The notes beneath the pieces were generated by a model. That model worked only from the letters and a program-made list of their open reading frames with translations. It did not search any database and was not told where the DNA came from. This document shows, piece after piece, positions 26,077-33,644 of a DNA stretch of 64,000 nt (position 1 is the stretch's first letter; every line of letters starts with the position of its first letter). The position numbers were made by a program, and so were the translations under genes. The DNA comes from JAITVB01 sp031553805. GTDB lineage: Bacteria > Bacteroidota > Bacteroidia > Bacteroidales > Rikenellaceae. Location: contig JAVBLC010000018.1 in assembly GCA_031553805.1 (NCBI GenBank), positions 1-64,000 on the forward strand. The letters run 5' to 3'.

Positions 26077-26084
26077 TACCTTTG
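26077..26084 (+). promoter_or_regulatory. -7 box of the PAS-LuxR gene
   Basis: TACCTTTG matches TAnnTTTG and lies 47 bases before the ATG at 26132. Confidence 0.55.
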
Positions 26085-26131
26085 CAAAGGACGGAACTCC
26101 CATCCTTAACCGCAATACTGATTAATCAGTA

Positions 26132-26893
26132 ATGAAATCGCCCGAAGAAGAATACCAGCGTCTGCTCGAATCGTTCGAATTTGACCCCGGGGGGTTGGAC
26201 TACGCTTTGCTCGAGCGGCATAAAAGCTCGCTCGCCCAACTGGCCCGGATGTCGAATTGCGGGGTGACGGTTTACGATATGTACCAGCGGAAGCATGTGT
26301 TTACCTCGGGTAACTTCGCCCACCTGTTCGGGTATGACCTCAACGAGGTCGAGAAGTACGACGCCGATTATTTCGGCCGCCAGATCCATCCCGACGACTT
26401 GCCGGTGATTGCCCGCAACGGGGTGGCCGTTCTCCGGCATTTTCTCGAGAAGCGCGAGGGATGGGCCGATTCGAAGATGATCAGCGAATACCGCATCCTC
26501 GCCGGGGAACGCTACTTGCGGGTGATCGAGCAGTACCAGGTGTTGGAGTTCGACGCTGCGGGCAACGTGTGGCTTTCGCTCAGCGTGCTCGACGTTTCGC
26601 CCGACCAGGGGCCGCTCGAGGCTGTCCGTTGCAAGTTGATGAATTGCATTACGGGCGAGCTGTACCAATTGCCCGAGTTTTCGGAACCTTATGCCGTTTC
26701 GCCGCTTTCAGAGCGTGAGAAGCGCATCCTGCAACTGGTGCGCGACGGACACCTGAGCAAAGAGATCTCCGAGCAGTTGGCGATCAGTGTCCACACGGTC
26801 AATACGCATCGGCAGCGGATCCTTGAGAAACTGAATGTCGACAATTCGCACGAGGCGGTGCGCTACGCTTCGCGCTACGGTTTACTCGATTGA
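26132..26893 (+). CDS. PAS-domain LuxR-type transcriptional regulator
   Basis: A 253-residue cytoplasmic regulator. Residues 40-155 form a PAS-like sensor domain (CGVTVYDMYQRKHVFTSGNF, then FGYDLNEVEKYDADYF and IHPDDL, the usual PAS-PAC landmarks). Residues 185-250 are a LuxR/GerE helix-turn-helix with LSEREKRILQLVRDGHLSKEIS and SVHTVNTHRQRILEKL. No receiver domain is present, so it probably senses a small ligand or redox state directly. That is inference. It sits upstream of the RIC-type di-iron gene and another LuxR-type regulator on the same strand, but 450 bases of repeats and promoters separate them. Confidence 0.88.
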   Translation: MKSPEEEYQRLLESFEFDPGGLDYALLERHKSSLAQLARMSNCGVTVYDMYQRKHVFTSGNFAHLFGYDLNEVEKYDADYFGRQIHPDDLPVIARNGVAVLRHFLEKREGWADSKMISEYRILAGERYLRVIEQYQVLEFDAAGNVWLSLSVLDVSPDQGPLEAVRCKLMNCITGELYQLPEFSEPYAVSPLSEREKRILQLVRDGHLSKEISEQLAISVHTVNTHRQRILEKLNVDNSHEAVRYASRYGLLD

Positions 26894-26906
26894 TTTTAGT
26901 GTAAGT

Positions 26907-27067
26907 CCTAAGGGGAACGAATTTTTCCCTAAAAATTTTTACGCCGCTTTTTATAAAAAGCGGCAGTTCTCTCGGCGCAGCCCAATGCGCGAGGGGCACG
27001 CTCCCCGAAGATTTTTATGCCCGCTCCGGTTTCGTAGCGCGATCCTTATCGATGCATAAAAATCTCT
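26907..27067 (+). repeat. Dispersed three-stem repeat, copy R4
   Basis: Stem 1 pairs GGGAA with TTCCC (26913-26929). Stem 2 is GCCGCTTTTTATAAAAAGCGGC at 26943-26964. Stem 3 is AGATTTTTATGC (27009-27020) with GCATAAAAATCT (27054-27065) closing a 33-base loop. It fills the first half of the 448-base gap after the PAS-LuxR gene. Confidence 0.8.
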
Positions 27068-27152
27068 TGCGCGGTGGCTTAACAGTAATTTAGGTACCAA
27101 TAAATAGCTAATCTCCCTTGTTTTAGGTATTTCTGGAGCCGTCGCTGTCCCC

Positions 27153-27243
27153 TACCTTTGCATCAACAGATTCAAAGAAGAATTTTGTAAGCCGTGTTTA
27201 CGTGGGTGGGCCGCAACTCCGGGAGGAACTGCGGCCCTTTTTT
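27153..27243 (+). ncRNA. Candidate small RNA of about 80 nt
   Basis: A -7 box TACCTTTG (27153-27160) is followed after about 50 bases by a textbook terminator: GGGCCGCA (27208-27215), an inner TCC/GGA pair, TGCGGCCC (27230-27237), then six T. A transcript of 75-80 bases would result. Only 19 bases later comes the next promoter, TATCTTTG at 27262, which serves the RIC gene. No ribosome-site-led frame fits inside. It could also be an attenuated leader of the gene downstream. Confidence 0.45.
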
Positions 27244-27261
27244 ACCTCGCCGGAAAATTTC

Positions 27262-27306
27262 TATCTTTGTCCAAGTAAGGAGAAAACCCCGAGTGTCGCA
27301 AGGCAC
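27262..27306 (+). promoter_or_regulatory. Promoter plus conserved leader hairpin, copy 2
   Basis: TATCTTTG at 27262-27269 is followed after 23 bases by a hairpin, GTGTC (27293-27297), GNRA loop GCAA, GGCAC (27302-27306), inside CCGAGTGTCGCAAGGCACC. It precedes the RIC gene start by 35 bases and matches the modules at 8592 and 31866. Confidence 0.55.
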
Positions 27307-27341
27307 CTTTTGTTTGAGCAAGAGCAAAATTCCGGAAGACT

Positions 27342-28034
27342 ATGTACAGATTGGGAAAATACAACGAAAACGATACGATGGGCACGCTCATCAGTGAAAA
27401 TTATCCGGTGCTGCTGGTGATGAGCCGCTTCGGCATCCCCCTCGGCGTGGGCGACGCGTCGATCGGCGAAGTGTGCCGCCGCAACGGGGTTGACACCGGT
27501 ACTTTCCTCGCCGTGGCCAACCTGCTGCTCGACGAAGACCAACCCCTTGTCGTAAAAGATTCCGGCGTGTCGGTCGAAGCGCTGCTGGCCTACCTGCACA
27601 ATTCGCACGACTATTTTCTCGAATTCCGCCTGCCTGCCATCCGCACCAAACTGGTCGAAGCCGTAGGCACGGCCGACGACCTCTCGCAGGCCATCGTCCG
27701 CTATTTCGACCAGTATGTCGCCGAAGTGCGCCAACACATGACCTATGAGGAAAAAACAGTTTTCCCCTATGTGCGCGCCCTGATCACCGGCATACGTTCC
27801 GAAGGCTACAGCATCGCAGTCTTCGGTCGCCAACACGAGCAGGTCGAAGCACGCCTGACCGAATTCAAGCAGATACTGATCAAATACTACCCCGCGCGGA
27901 GCACCAACGAAATCAATGGTGTGCTGTTCGATATCTTCAGTTGCGAGGGTGACCTGGCCTCACACAATGCCGTAGAAGACCGCCTCTTCGTCCCCGCCAT
28001 CAAGGCCCTCGAACGAAAAACCGGCAAACGATGA
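27342..28034 (+). CDS. RIC/YtfE/ScdA-type di-iron repair protein (hemerythrin fold)
   Basis: A 230-residue protein of the iron-sulphur-cluster repair family. The N-terminal ScdA_N-like domain (residues 10-60) contains VLLVMSRFGIPLGVGD and a Cys in IGEVCRRNGVD. The C-terminal hemerythrin-like four-helix domain offers His and Glu ligands in LHNSHDYFLEFRLP, VRQHMTYEEKTVFP, FGRQHEQVEARL and ASHNAVEDRLFVP. Known members repair Fe-S clusters damaged by nitric oxide or peroxide. It overlaps the next regulator gene by four bases (ATGA), so the two are an operon. Its promoter carries the shared leader hairpin. Confidence 0.87.
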   Translation: MYRLGKYNENDTMGTLISENYPVLLVMSRFGIPLGVGDASIGEVCRRNGVDTGTFLAVANLLLDEDQPLVVKDSGVSVEALLAYLHNSHDYFLEFRLPAIRTKLVEAVGTADDLSQAIVRYFDQYVAEVRQHMTYEEKTVFPYVRALITGIRSEGYSIAVFGRQHEQVEARLTEFKQILIKYYPARSTNEINGVLFDIFSCEGDLASHNAVEDRLFVPAIKALERKTGKR

Positions 28035-28630
28035 GCGCACCCCTTAAAATCGCCATCGCTGAATCGTCGGTCATTGTCCGTAGCGGCATCATCGCCGTAC
28101 TCAAGCAGTTGGGATCGCTCCATATCGATGTATTCGAAATCGTCGAAATGGAACAATTGCGCCATGCCATCGCCTGGCAGAAACCCGACGTGCTGATGGT
28201 CAACCCCGCCGCCCTTGGCCTGATCACCCCCCAGCAGGTACGCAAAGAGGCCGCGAATCCCCAGTTGAAATGCGTCGCCCTTCAATTCTCGCTCACCGAT
28301 CAGGCCACCCTCAAGGAATACGACGAAGTCATCTCCCTCTATGATTCGGCCGACCAGATCCGCGAAAAGATCACCCGTCTGGCCAGCGAACCCGAAGCCG
28401 ACAAACGCCACGAATCACTCAGCGCACGCGAAAAAGAAGTCATCGTCTGCGTCATCAAAGGAATGACCAATAAGCAAATCGCCGAAAAACTATTCCTCTC
28501 CACTCACACCGTCATCACTCACCGCCGCAACATCTCCGCCAAGCTCCAAATCCATAGCGTAGCCGGCCTGACCATCTACGCCATCGTCAACAAACTCGTC
28601 GACCTAAACGACATCCCCGCCGAGGTGTAG
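28031..28630 (+). CDS. LuxR-type regulator with degenerate receiver domain
   Basis: A 199-residue protein shaped like a NarL/FixJ response regulator. Residues 1-120 have the receiver fold, but the phosphorylated Asp is missing: the strand reads KPDVLMVNPAA where KPDVVLMDI would be expected, so Asn replaces Asp. Residues 135-195 are a LuxR helix-turn-helix with LSAREKEVIVCVIKGMTNKQI and STHTVITHRRNISAKL. The ATGA overlap with the RIC gene implies co-expression. It probably works without phosphorylation, perhaps responding to the RIC protein or to metal state. That is inference. Confidence 0.87.
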   Translation: MSAPLKIAIAESSVIVRSGIIAVLKQLGSLHIDVFEIVEMEQLRHAIAWQKPDVLMVNPAALGLITPQQVRKEAANPQLKCVALQFSLTDQATLKEYDEVISLYDSADQIREKITRLASEPEADKRHESLSAREKEVIVCVIKGMTNKQIAEKLFLSTHTVITHRRNISAKLQIHSVAGLTIYAIVNKLVDLNDIPAEV

Positions 28631-28649
28631 GTCAGTGCGGCCGCCTGGA

Positions 28650-28905
28650 ACTGCCGCTTTTTGTAAAAAGCGGCACCAAAAACTTTTGGGCGATACTGCG
28701 TATCGCATGATTCACCTTGCTTAGTTTTAATAAAGGTTTTTAGAAAGGGGGCTCCCTTCCATGGTAAGCGCAAGAACTTTGCGCCATCCGGAAGGGAGCC
28801 CCCTTTCTAAAAACCTTTTGTAAGGCCGAGTAAAGTAAGTCAAGGGAAACGAAGTTTCCCCTAAAAATTTTTCGGGTGCCTTTTTATAAAAAGGCGCAGT
28901 TCTAT
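28650..28905. repeat. Inverted pair of dispersed repeats (R5 minus, R6 plus) around a palindrome
   Basis: Two copies of the stem-loop element face away from each other. R5, on the minus strand, has stem 2 at 28653-28674 and stem 1 GCGATAC/GTATCGC at 28690-28706. R6, on the plus strand, has stem 1 GGGAAAC/GTTTCCC at 28844-28860 and stem 2 at 28876-28897. Between them the arms 28732-28760 and 28790-28818 are perfect 29-bp inverted repeats. Inside these, ATGG pairs with CCAT, and GCGCAA with TTGCGC, so nearly 87 bases fold on themselves. Confidence 0.85.
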
Positions 28906-28921
28906 GCCTGCGTACAGACCC

Positions 28922-30115
28922 TCACTTTGGTGAGATTGTTCGGATTAGGAGGCCGTAGTTGGTGATTGGGAGGTTGGCTTGTCGGGCGGTGGCGATGCGG
29001 TTTTGGAGTTGCCGTCGAGTGACCATACATCCGCCGCATTGGATGGCAAGGCGGAATGGACTGAGGTCGGCGGGTAGGGGGGTAAGGCCGCTGACGACGG
29101 TGAAGTCGAGTTTTTTGCCGACGTATTCTTGGAGCCAGCGGGGGATCAGGACGCGGCCGATGTCTTCGCAGGTGTGTTGGTGAAGACAGTTTTCGAGGAT
29201 TAGGATGCGGTCGCCCTCACACAGGGAATCGATGGCTTTTAACCCTTCGAGATAGGTGGGCATATCGCCTTTGGCTTGGGCCAAGAGGATGCTGAAGGAG
29301 GTGATCCGGGGAGCGGCGCCGGGGTCGGATGCTAAAGCCTTTGCGACGAGTGTTTCGACGGGTGTGATGACGCGGCTGTCGACGACGACTAACTTGGGGC
29401 GGAGGCCTGAGGCGAGTGCGGTCGGAATGGCGTCGGGTTGTACGACGACGGCGACGGCCTGTCGGTCGAGGAGTTCTCGGATGGCCTGCACCTGAGGCAG
29501 AATGAGGCGGCCGGAGGGTGTTTCGCTGTCGACAGGACACACGAGCAGCACGGTTTCTCCGGCGGCGACCAGTCCGTCGAACATCGCCGGGGTGCGGAGC
29601 GCTTCGCCGGGCAGGTTCTGGCGAATGGCGTCGAAGATCGCGTTGCGGGCTTCTTCGCCGCCGGCCAACAGGTCGGCTTCGAGAGGGGCGGGCAGGTTGT
29701 GCTGGCGCAGGGTACATTGGCCCCGGTCGTTCAGGTGACGGCCTTCGACTTGGTTGTAAACCAGCACGAACGGGATCTTGTTGTCGCGCAGTTGAGCGGC
29801 GAACCGGTGTTCGGCCTTGGTCCATTCCGTAAGGACGAGCAGGGCGAGATCGACCTGGGCGAGGGTTTCGACGGTCTTGGCCCGGCGTTCGGCCCCGAGG
29901 GGCGAGTCGTCGTCAAGGCCGCCGGTGTCGATCAGTACGACAGGGGAGAAATCGAGGATTTCGAATGCGCGGCGCACCGGGTCGGTCGTCGTCCCGGCAT
30001 GAGGCGACACCACGGCGTGGCCGCCGCCGGCCAGCAGGTTGAACAATGTGCTTTTGCCGGCGTTGCAACGTCCGTAGATGCCGATATGCGGCTTATTTTC
30101 CCGTCCCGGTTTCAT
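28922..30115 (-). CDS. hydF: [FeFe]-hydrogenase maturation GTPase HydF
   Basis: A 397-residue HydF, the scaffold on which the di-iron subcluster of [FeFe]-hydrogenase is assembled. The N-terminal GTPase domain has GRCNAGKST at residues 15-23, DTGG near 63, and NQVE as a variant of the NKxD motif. The C-terminal cluster-binding domain shows ENCLHQHTCEDIGR with Cys310, and CGGC at 360-363. In most HydF proteins the residue before CGGC is His (HCxxC). Here it is Gln359. The maturases HydE and HydG and the hydrogenase are not in this window. The gene is alone, between repeat DNA and a sigma-54 regulator. Confidence 0.92.
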   Translation of the reverse strand: MKPGRENKPHIGIYGRCNAGKSTLFNLLAGGGHAVVSPHAGTTTDPVRRAFEILDFSPVVLIDTGGLDDDSPLGAERRAKTVETLAQVDLALLVLTEWTKAEHRFAAQLRDNKIPFVLVYNQVEGRHLNDRGQCTLRQHNLPAPLEADLLAGGEEARNAIFDAIRQNLPGEALRTPAMFDGLVAAGETVLLVCPVDSETPSGRLILPQVQAIRELLDRQAVAVVVQPDAIPTALASGLRPKLVVVDSRVITPVETLVAKALASDPGAAPRITSFSILLAQAKGDMPTYLEGLKAIDSLCEGDRILILENCLHQHTCEDIGRVLIPRWLQEYVGKKLDFTVVSGLTPLPADLSPFRLAIQCGGCMVTRRQLQNRIATARQANLPITNYGLLIRTISPK

Positions 30116-30413
30116 CGCTCAAAAATTTAGCATATTCCTTATATATAGTATATAGGCCCGTTGCTCCGTTCCAGGCTCGGCCAATGGCCGGCGCACGTTA
30201 AATCCGCGAAATAGCCGGGACTTCTTGTAAAAAATGCTGCAATCGAAATCGCTACCCGTCCGAAAGAGGCGAACTTGCGTTAAGCAAGTGAACTGCCGAC
30301 GAGTTCCACGTGGTTAAAACTTTTCTGGAAATCGGAGCGAAGCCCTGTGGCGCAAAAACCTCGTTTCCAGGACTTGCCTCGCGTTGAAAAATCCCTTGGC
30401 GGAGGTCGCGCTG

Positions 30414-31631
30414 CTAATGCTCGAAAGCGTAGAGCTTCACATCTTCAAGCGAGATGCTCTTGCTGCTGAGGATGATCAGGCGTTCGACCACGTTGCGCAA
30501 CTGGCGGATGTTGCCGGTCCAGTTCATTTTCTGCAACTCGGTCATCGCCGCCGCATCGACCGACTTGCGTTCGATGCCGTACTCGGTGCAAATCTGCCCG
30601 ATGAACGAGTTGATCAGCAACGGAATGTCGTCCGACCGGTCGTTGAGCGAAGGCACGCGGATCACAATCACGCTCAAGCGGTGATATAAGTCCTCGCGAA
30701 AATTGTTTTTTGCAATTTCGGCGAACAGGTCTTTGTTGGTCGCTGCGACGACGCGCACATCGACCGTGATGTCCTTGTCGCTCCCTACGCGGCTCACCCG
30801 GTTTTCCTGCAACGTGCGCAGGATCTTGGCCTGGGCCGAGTGGCTCATGTCGCCGATTTCGTCGAGGAAAAGGGTGCCGCCGTGGGCTTGTTCGAACTTG
30901 CCCTTGCGCTGGCGGATGGCCGAAGTAAAGGCGCCCTTTTCGTGGCCGAAGAGTTCGCTCTCGATCAGATCGGCCGGGATGGCGGCGCAGTTGACCTCTA
31001 CAAAAGGCCCGTTTGCCCGGCTGCTCTTTTCGTGGAGCCAACGGGCCACGAGTTCTTTCCCGGTGCCGTTTTCGCCCGTGATCAGCACACGGGCTTCCGA
31101 AGGAGCCACCTTGTCGATCAGGCGTTTGATGTGCATAATTTGGGGTGATTGACCGATGATCTCAGCCGTGCCGCTGCGGTTGCTGCGGCTGGTGCGATAG
31201 GTACTGCCGTTGATTCTCGAGATCTGGGGTTCGTCGTCGAACTCTTCCGCGTCCACAACCGGAGCGGCCGTCGCTTTCTTGACGCTGCTCTTGAGCGAAC
31301 CCAGCAGGCGGTTCAGGTCTATCGGTTTTTCGAAGAAATCATAAGCCCCCCGCTTGAGCAGCGAGATGGCCACATCGACTTTCGGTTCGCGGGAAGTCAT
31401 CATCACCCGCACGTCGGTATTGGTCTTGTGCATGATATCGATCATATCCTCGCCGTCGACCAGCGAATACTTCGTGTCGCAGAGGATAAAATCGAAATCT
31501 TCAGCCAGACTCCTGGCAACTCCTTCTTTCCCGTCGCTGGCCAGGGTTACCAGGTAACCCTCGTACTCCAGCATATCCTTCAATGTGTTGCGGATGCTCC
31601 GTTCTTCGTCGATTACTAAAATTTTTGCCAT
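30414..31631 (-). CDS. Sigma-54-dependent response regulator lacking a DNA-binding domain
   Basis: A 405-residue NtrC-type regulator. The receiver domain (1-120) has acidic Asp8/Glu9/Glu10, phospho-acceptor Asp52 and Lys102. The AAA+ domain has Walker A GENGTGKE (186-193), Walker B FLDEIGD (255-261) and the sigma-54 contact loop as GAFTSA (233-238) rather than GAFTGA. The protein ends NVVERLIILSSKSISLEDVKLYAFEH, just where a Fis-type helix-turn-helix would start. The bases after the stop do not encode one, so this is not a simple nonsense truncation. It may act from solution on sigma-54 holoenzyme. No partner kinase is adjacent. Confidence 0.9.
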   Translation of the reverse strand: MAKILVIDEERSIRNTLKDMLEYEGYLVTLASDGKEGVARSLAEDFDFILCDTKYSLVDGEDMIDIMHKTNTDVRVMMTSREPKVDVAISLLKRGAYDFFEKPIDLNRLLGSLKSSVKKATAAPVVDAEEFDDEPQISRINGSTYRTSRSNRSGTAEIIGQSPQIMHIKRLIDKVAPSEARVLITGENGTGKELVARWLHEKSSRANGPFVEVNCAAIPADLIESELFGHEKGAFTSAIRQRKGKFEQAHGGTLFLDEIGDMSHSAQAKILRTLQENRVSRVGSDKDITVDVRVVAATNKDLFAEIAKNNFREDLYHRLSVIVIRVPSLNDRSDDIPLLINSFIGQICTEYGIERKSVDAAAMTELQKMNWTGNIRQLRNVVERLIILSSKSISLEDVKLYAFEH

Positions 31632-32093
31632 AACCCGTCGTGGGAAAATTTACATTCTTACACTCCGGAGCCCTCCCTCGGCTAATCTCTCTCTTCATAT
31701 GCTCCTGCTATCCCCATCCGGCATCCCAAATCTCGCGGTAAATAACAGTGTTCCTGTGTCTGTGAGGCAACTACACAAAAGAACGCCGGGATGCGAAACC
31801 CAATAAAAGTATAGAAAAAAATCGAGAAATCCTAATTTATACCCGTTTTACTTGTAATTTTTGCATATCTTTGTTCGGGCAAAATAACAATCCCGGGTGC
31901 CGGAGGGTACTTTTTCTTACATTTGTCGCAAATATACGGATTAACCTGTGAGGGTCTCTTCCCTCCTTTTCTGCCTTTTTTGCTCCGTGTTTTGCTAATA
32001 TACTGAATACAAGCACGGTTCTCCTTTTTTAAGAAATCCAGTGGATTTTTCGTCGCACAAACTGTGCCTGAAATACATATGAATAAACTCAAA
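31632..32093. other. Gene-free divergent region of 460 bases
   Basis: I see no gene here. The left half is the upstream region of the sigma-54 regulator without a recognisable box. The right half is the leader of the DUF4290 gene, beginning with the TATCTTTG module at 31866 and running about 220 bases to the start codon, unusually long for this genome. Confidence 0.6.
31866..31910 (+). promoter_or_regulatory. Promoter plus conserved leader hairpin, copy 3
   Basis: TATCTTTG at 31866-31873 is followed after 23 bases by GTGCC (31897-31901), loop GGAG, GGTAC (31906-31910). Relative to copies 1 and 2, both arms differ yet still pair (one G-U pair), followed by TTTTT. It lies about 184 bases before the DUF4290 start. 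Confidence 0.55.
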
Positions 32094-32759
32094 ATGAATA
32101 AAAATTACAACTTCGAACGCGGGAAACTGAACCTGCCGGAGTATGGTCGGAACATCCTGAAAATGGTCAACTACCTGATGTCGATCCAGGATCGTGACCT
32201 GCGCAACAGCCAGGCCCGCGTGGTGGTCGAGGTGATGGGCAACATCAACACCCACCTGCGCGACACGGACGACCTCAAGCACAAACTTTGGGACCACCTG
32301 TTTATCATCTCGGACTTCCGGCTCGACGTCGATTCGCCTTACCCGAAACCTTCGCCCGACTCGGTGGCCCCGCATCCCCAGCGGCTGAAGTATCCCGATC
32401 GCAAGATCACGTTCAAGCACTACGGCAAGAACATCGAAACGATGCTCCGCAACCTGCCGGGCGTCGAAAACGAGGAAGACCGCCAGGTGATCGTCGCCAA
32501 CATCGCCAAGTATATGCGCAACAAGTCGCACGAGTATAACCTCGAATATCCGAACAACGAAACGGTGATCAACGACATCCGCCGGTTGTCGGCCGGGCAG
32601 GTGGCGGTGGGCGACGATATTCTCGACCACTCGAAGAGCGATTTCCGCCCGGCCCAGCCGCAGCGCCAGCAACACAAAAACGGGAAGAACGGCAAAAGCG
32701 GCTACCACAAGCAGAACAACCCGGGCCAGAACCGGAAAATGCAGAAAAACCGGGGCTAA
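32094..32759 (+). CDS. DUF4290 family protein
   Basis: A 221-residue cytoplasmic protein from the ATG beginning MNKNYNFERGK (alternatives: ATG 32079, GTG 32064). DUF4290 covers residues 1-180, with LNLPEYGRNILKMVNYLMSIQDRDLR near the start and KFKHYGKNIE-like YPDRKITFKHYGKNIETML near 110, a repeat of the same YGRNI/YGKNI pattern. The last 40 residues are rich in Gln, Asn, Lys and Gly, a tail typical of RNA-binding proteins. That is inference. folK follows after 5 bases. The family is widespread in Bacteroidetes and its function is unknown. Confidence 0.85.
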   Translation: MNKNYNFERGKLNLPEYGRNILKMVNYLMSIQDRDLRNSQARVVVEVMGNINTHLRDTDDLKHKLWDHLFIISDFRLDVDSPYPKPSPDSVAPHPQRLKYPDRKITFKHYGKNIETMLRNLPGVENEEDRQVIVANIAKYMRNKSHEYNLEYPNNETVINDIRRLSAGQVAVGDDILDHSKSDFRPAQPQRQQHKNGKNGKSGYHKQNNPGQNRKMQKNRG

Positions 32760-32764
32760 TCGCG

Positions 32765-33238
32765 ATGGGACGTGTCGTGTTGCTGCTGGGTGGAAACCTG
32801 GGCGATCGGGCCGCATTGATGGCGTGCGCCGAGGCCGAGGTCGGCCGCACGGTGGGCCGTGTGATGCAGTCCTCGTCGGTTTACGAGTCCGAGGCGTGGG
32901 GGTTTGATTCGGCCGACCGTTTCCTTAATCGGGCGTTGGTGGTCGAAACCGATCTCTCCCCGATCGAGGTGCTTGACCGTACGCAGGCCATCGAACGGGC
33001 ACTCGGCCGCGGGCCGAAAGCGCCGGACGGAGAACACGGGGCGGCTGGCCAGCGGGTGTACCGCTCGCGCACGATGGACATCGACCTGCTCTTTTACGAT
33101 GATCTGGTGGTGGAGAGCGAACGGTTGACATTGCCTCATCCGCTGTTGGCCGAGCGTGAGTTTGTACTGACGCCTTTACGGGAGATTTGCGGGGGGTGGG
33201 TGCATCCGGTTATAGGCAAGAAAGTGAGCGAGTTGTGA
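32765..33238 (+). CDS. folK: 2-amino-4-hydroxy-6-hydroxymethyldihydropteridine diphosphokinase
   Basis: A 157-residue HPPK, which transfers pyrophosphate from ATP to the pterin in folate synthesis. It shows LLLGGNLGDR at residues 6-15, SSVYESEAWGF near 37, FLNRALVVET near 53 and the signature RTMDIDLLFYDD near 101-112 with the two metal-binding Asp residues. LPHPLLAEREFVLTPL follows. It lies 5 bases after the DUF4290 stop, a conserved-looking pair. No other folate genes are in the window. Confidence 0.95.
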   Translation: MGRVVLLLGGNLGDRAALMACAEAEVGRTVGRVMQSSSVYESEAWGFDSADRFLNRALVVETDLSPIEVLDRTQAIERALGRGPKAPDGEHGAAGQRVYRSRTMDIDLLFYDDLVVESERLTLPHPLLAEREFVLTPLREICGGWVHPVIGKKVSEL

Positions 33239-33311
33239 TTTCCCGTTTGGCGGTTGCCGGAAAAAAATCAAAAAATTCGGTTGTTTTTTTTGGCGGGTAA
33301 AACAAAAGCGC

Positions 33312-33319
33312 TATATTTG
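33312..33319 (+). promoter_or_regulatory. -7 box of the tRNA-Val gene
   Basis: TATATTTG matches TAnnTTTG and lies 45 bases before the tRNA. Confidence 0.6.
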
Positions 33320-33364
33320 CAGGGTCAAAAACGGAAGATTTTCACGATTGGCGCTTGAAATTTT

Positions 33365-33439
33365 GGGAGTATAGCTCAGCTGGTTCAGAGCATCTGCCTT
33401 ACAAGCAGAGGGTCCGGGGTTCGAATCCCTGTGCTCCCA
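33365..33439 (+). tRNA. tRNA-Val (anticodon TAC)
   Basis: A 75-base cloverleaf. Acceptor GGGAGTA pairs with TGCTCCC, the D arm is GCTCAGCTGGTTCAGAGC, and the anticodon stem TCTGC/GCAGA encloses CTTACAA with anticodon TAC. The T arm is GGGGTTCGAATCCC and the discriminator is A. CCA is not encoded. Confidence 0.96.
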
Positions 33440-33456
33440 CAAAACAAAAATGACAA

Positions 33457-33484
33457 AACCTGCACGAAAGTGCAGGTTTTTTTA
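33457..33484 (+). terminator. Terminator of tRNA-Val
   Basis: AAAACCTGCAC pairs with GTGCAGGTTTT around a GAAA loop, followed by more T residues. Confidence 0.85.
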
Positions 33485-33541
33485 CTTGAGAGAGGTGGCC
33501 TGTGCAAACAAGTTTGCAGCCCACCTCTCTCAAGTAAAAAA
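33478..33541. repeat. Perfect 21-bp inverted repeat after tRNA-Val
   Basis: The arms 33478-33498 and 33521-33541 (outer TTTTTTACTTGAGAG, inner AGGTGG and CCACCT) pair perfectly. Within the loop TGCAAAC pairs with GTTTGCA. It directly abuts the tRNA terminator on one side and a minus-strand terminator on the other. No gene is encoded. Confidence 0.8.
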
Positions 33542-33569
33542 TCCGGGGCGATTTATCGTCCCGGGTTTT
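33536..33569 (-). terminator. Minus-strand terminator
   Basis: On the minus strand, CCCGGG and CGAT pair with ATCG and CCCCGG, followed by six T. It would end the transcript of the small membrane protein gene and the gene remnant upstream. Confidence 0.65.
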
Positions 33570-33644
33570 ATCGCTTTTGTTTTGTAGAAATTGACCGAGC
33601 GCACGCGGGATCACCGCAGCGAAGCATAGATAATCCTCCGAAGG

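Noticed and set aside
33399..33614. Minus-strand frame of 71 residues across tRNA-Val
   Set aside because: Its end VGAQGFEPRTLCL is the usual false translation of a tRNA on the opposite strand.
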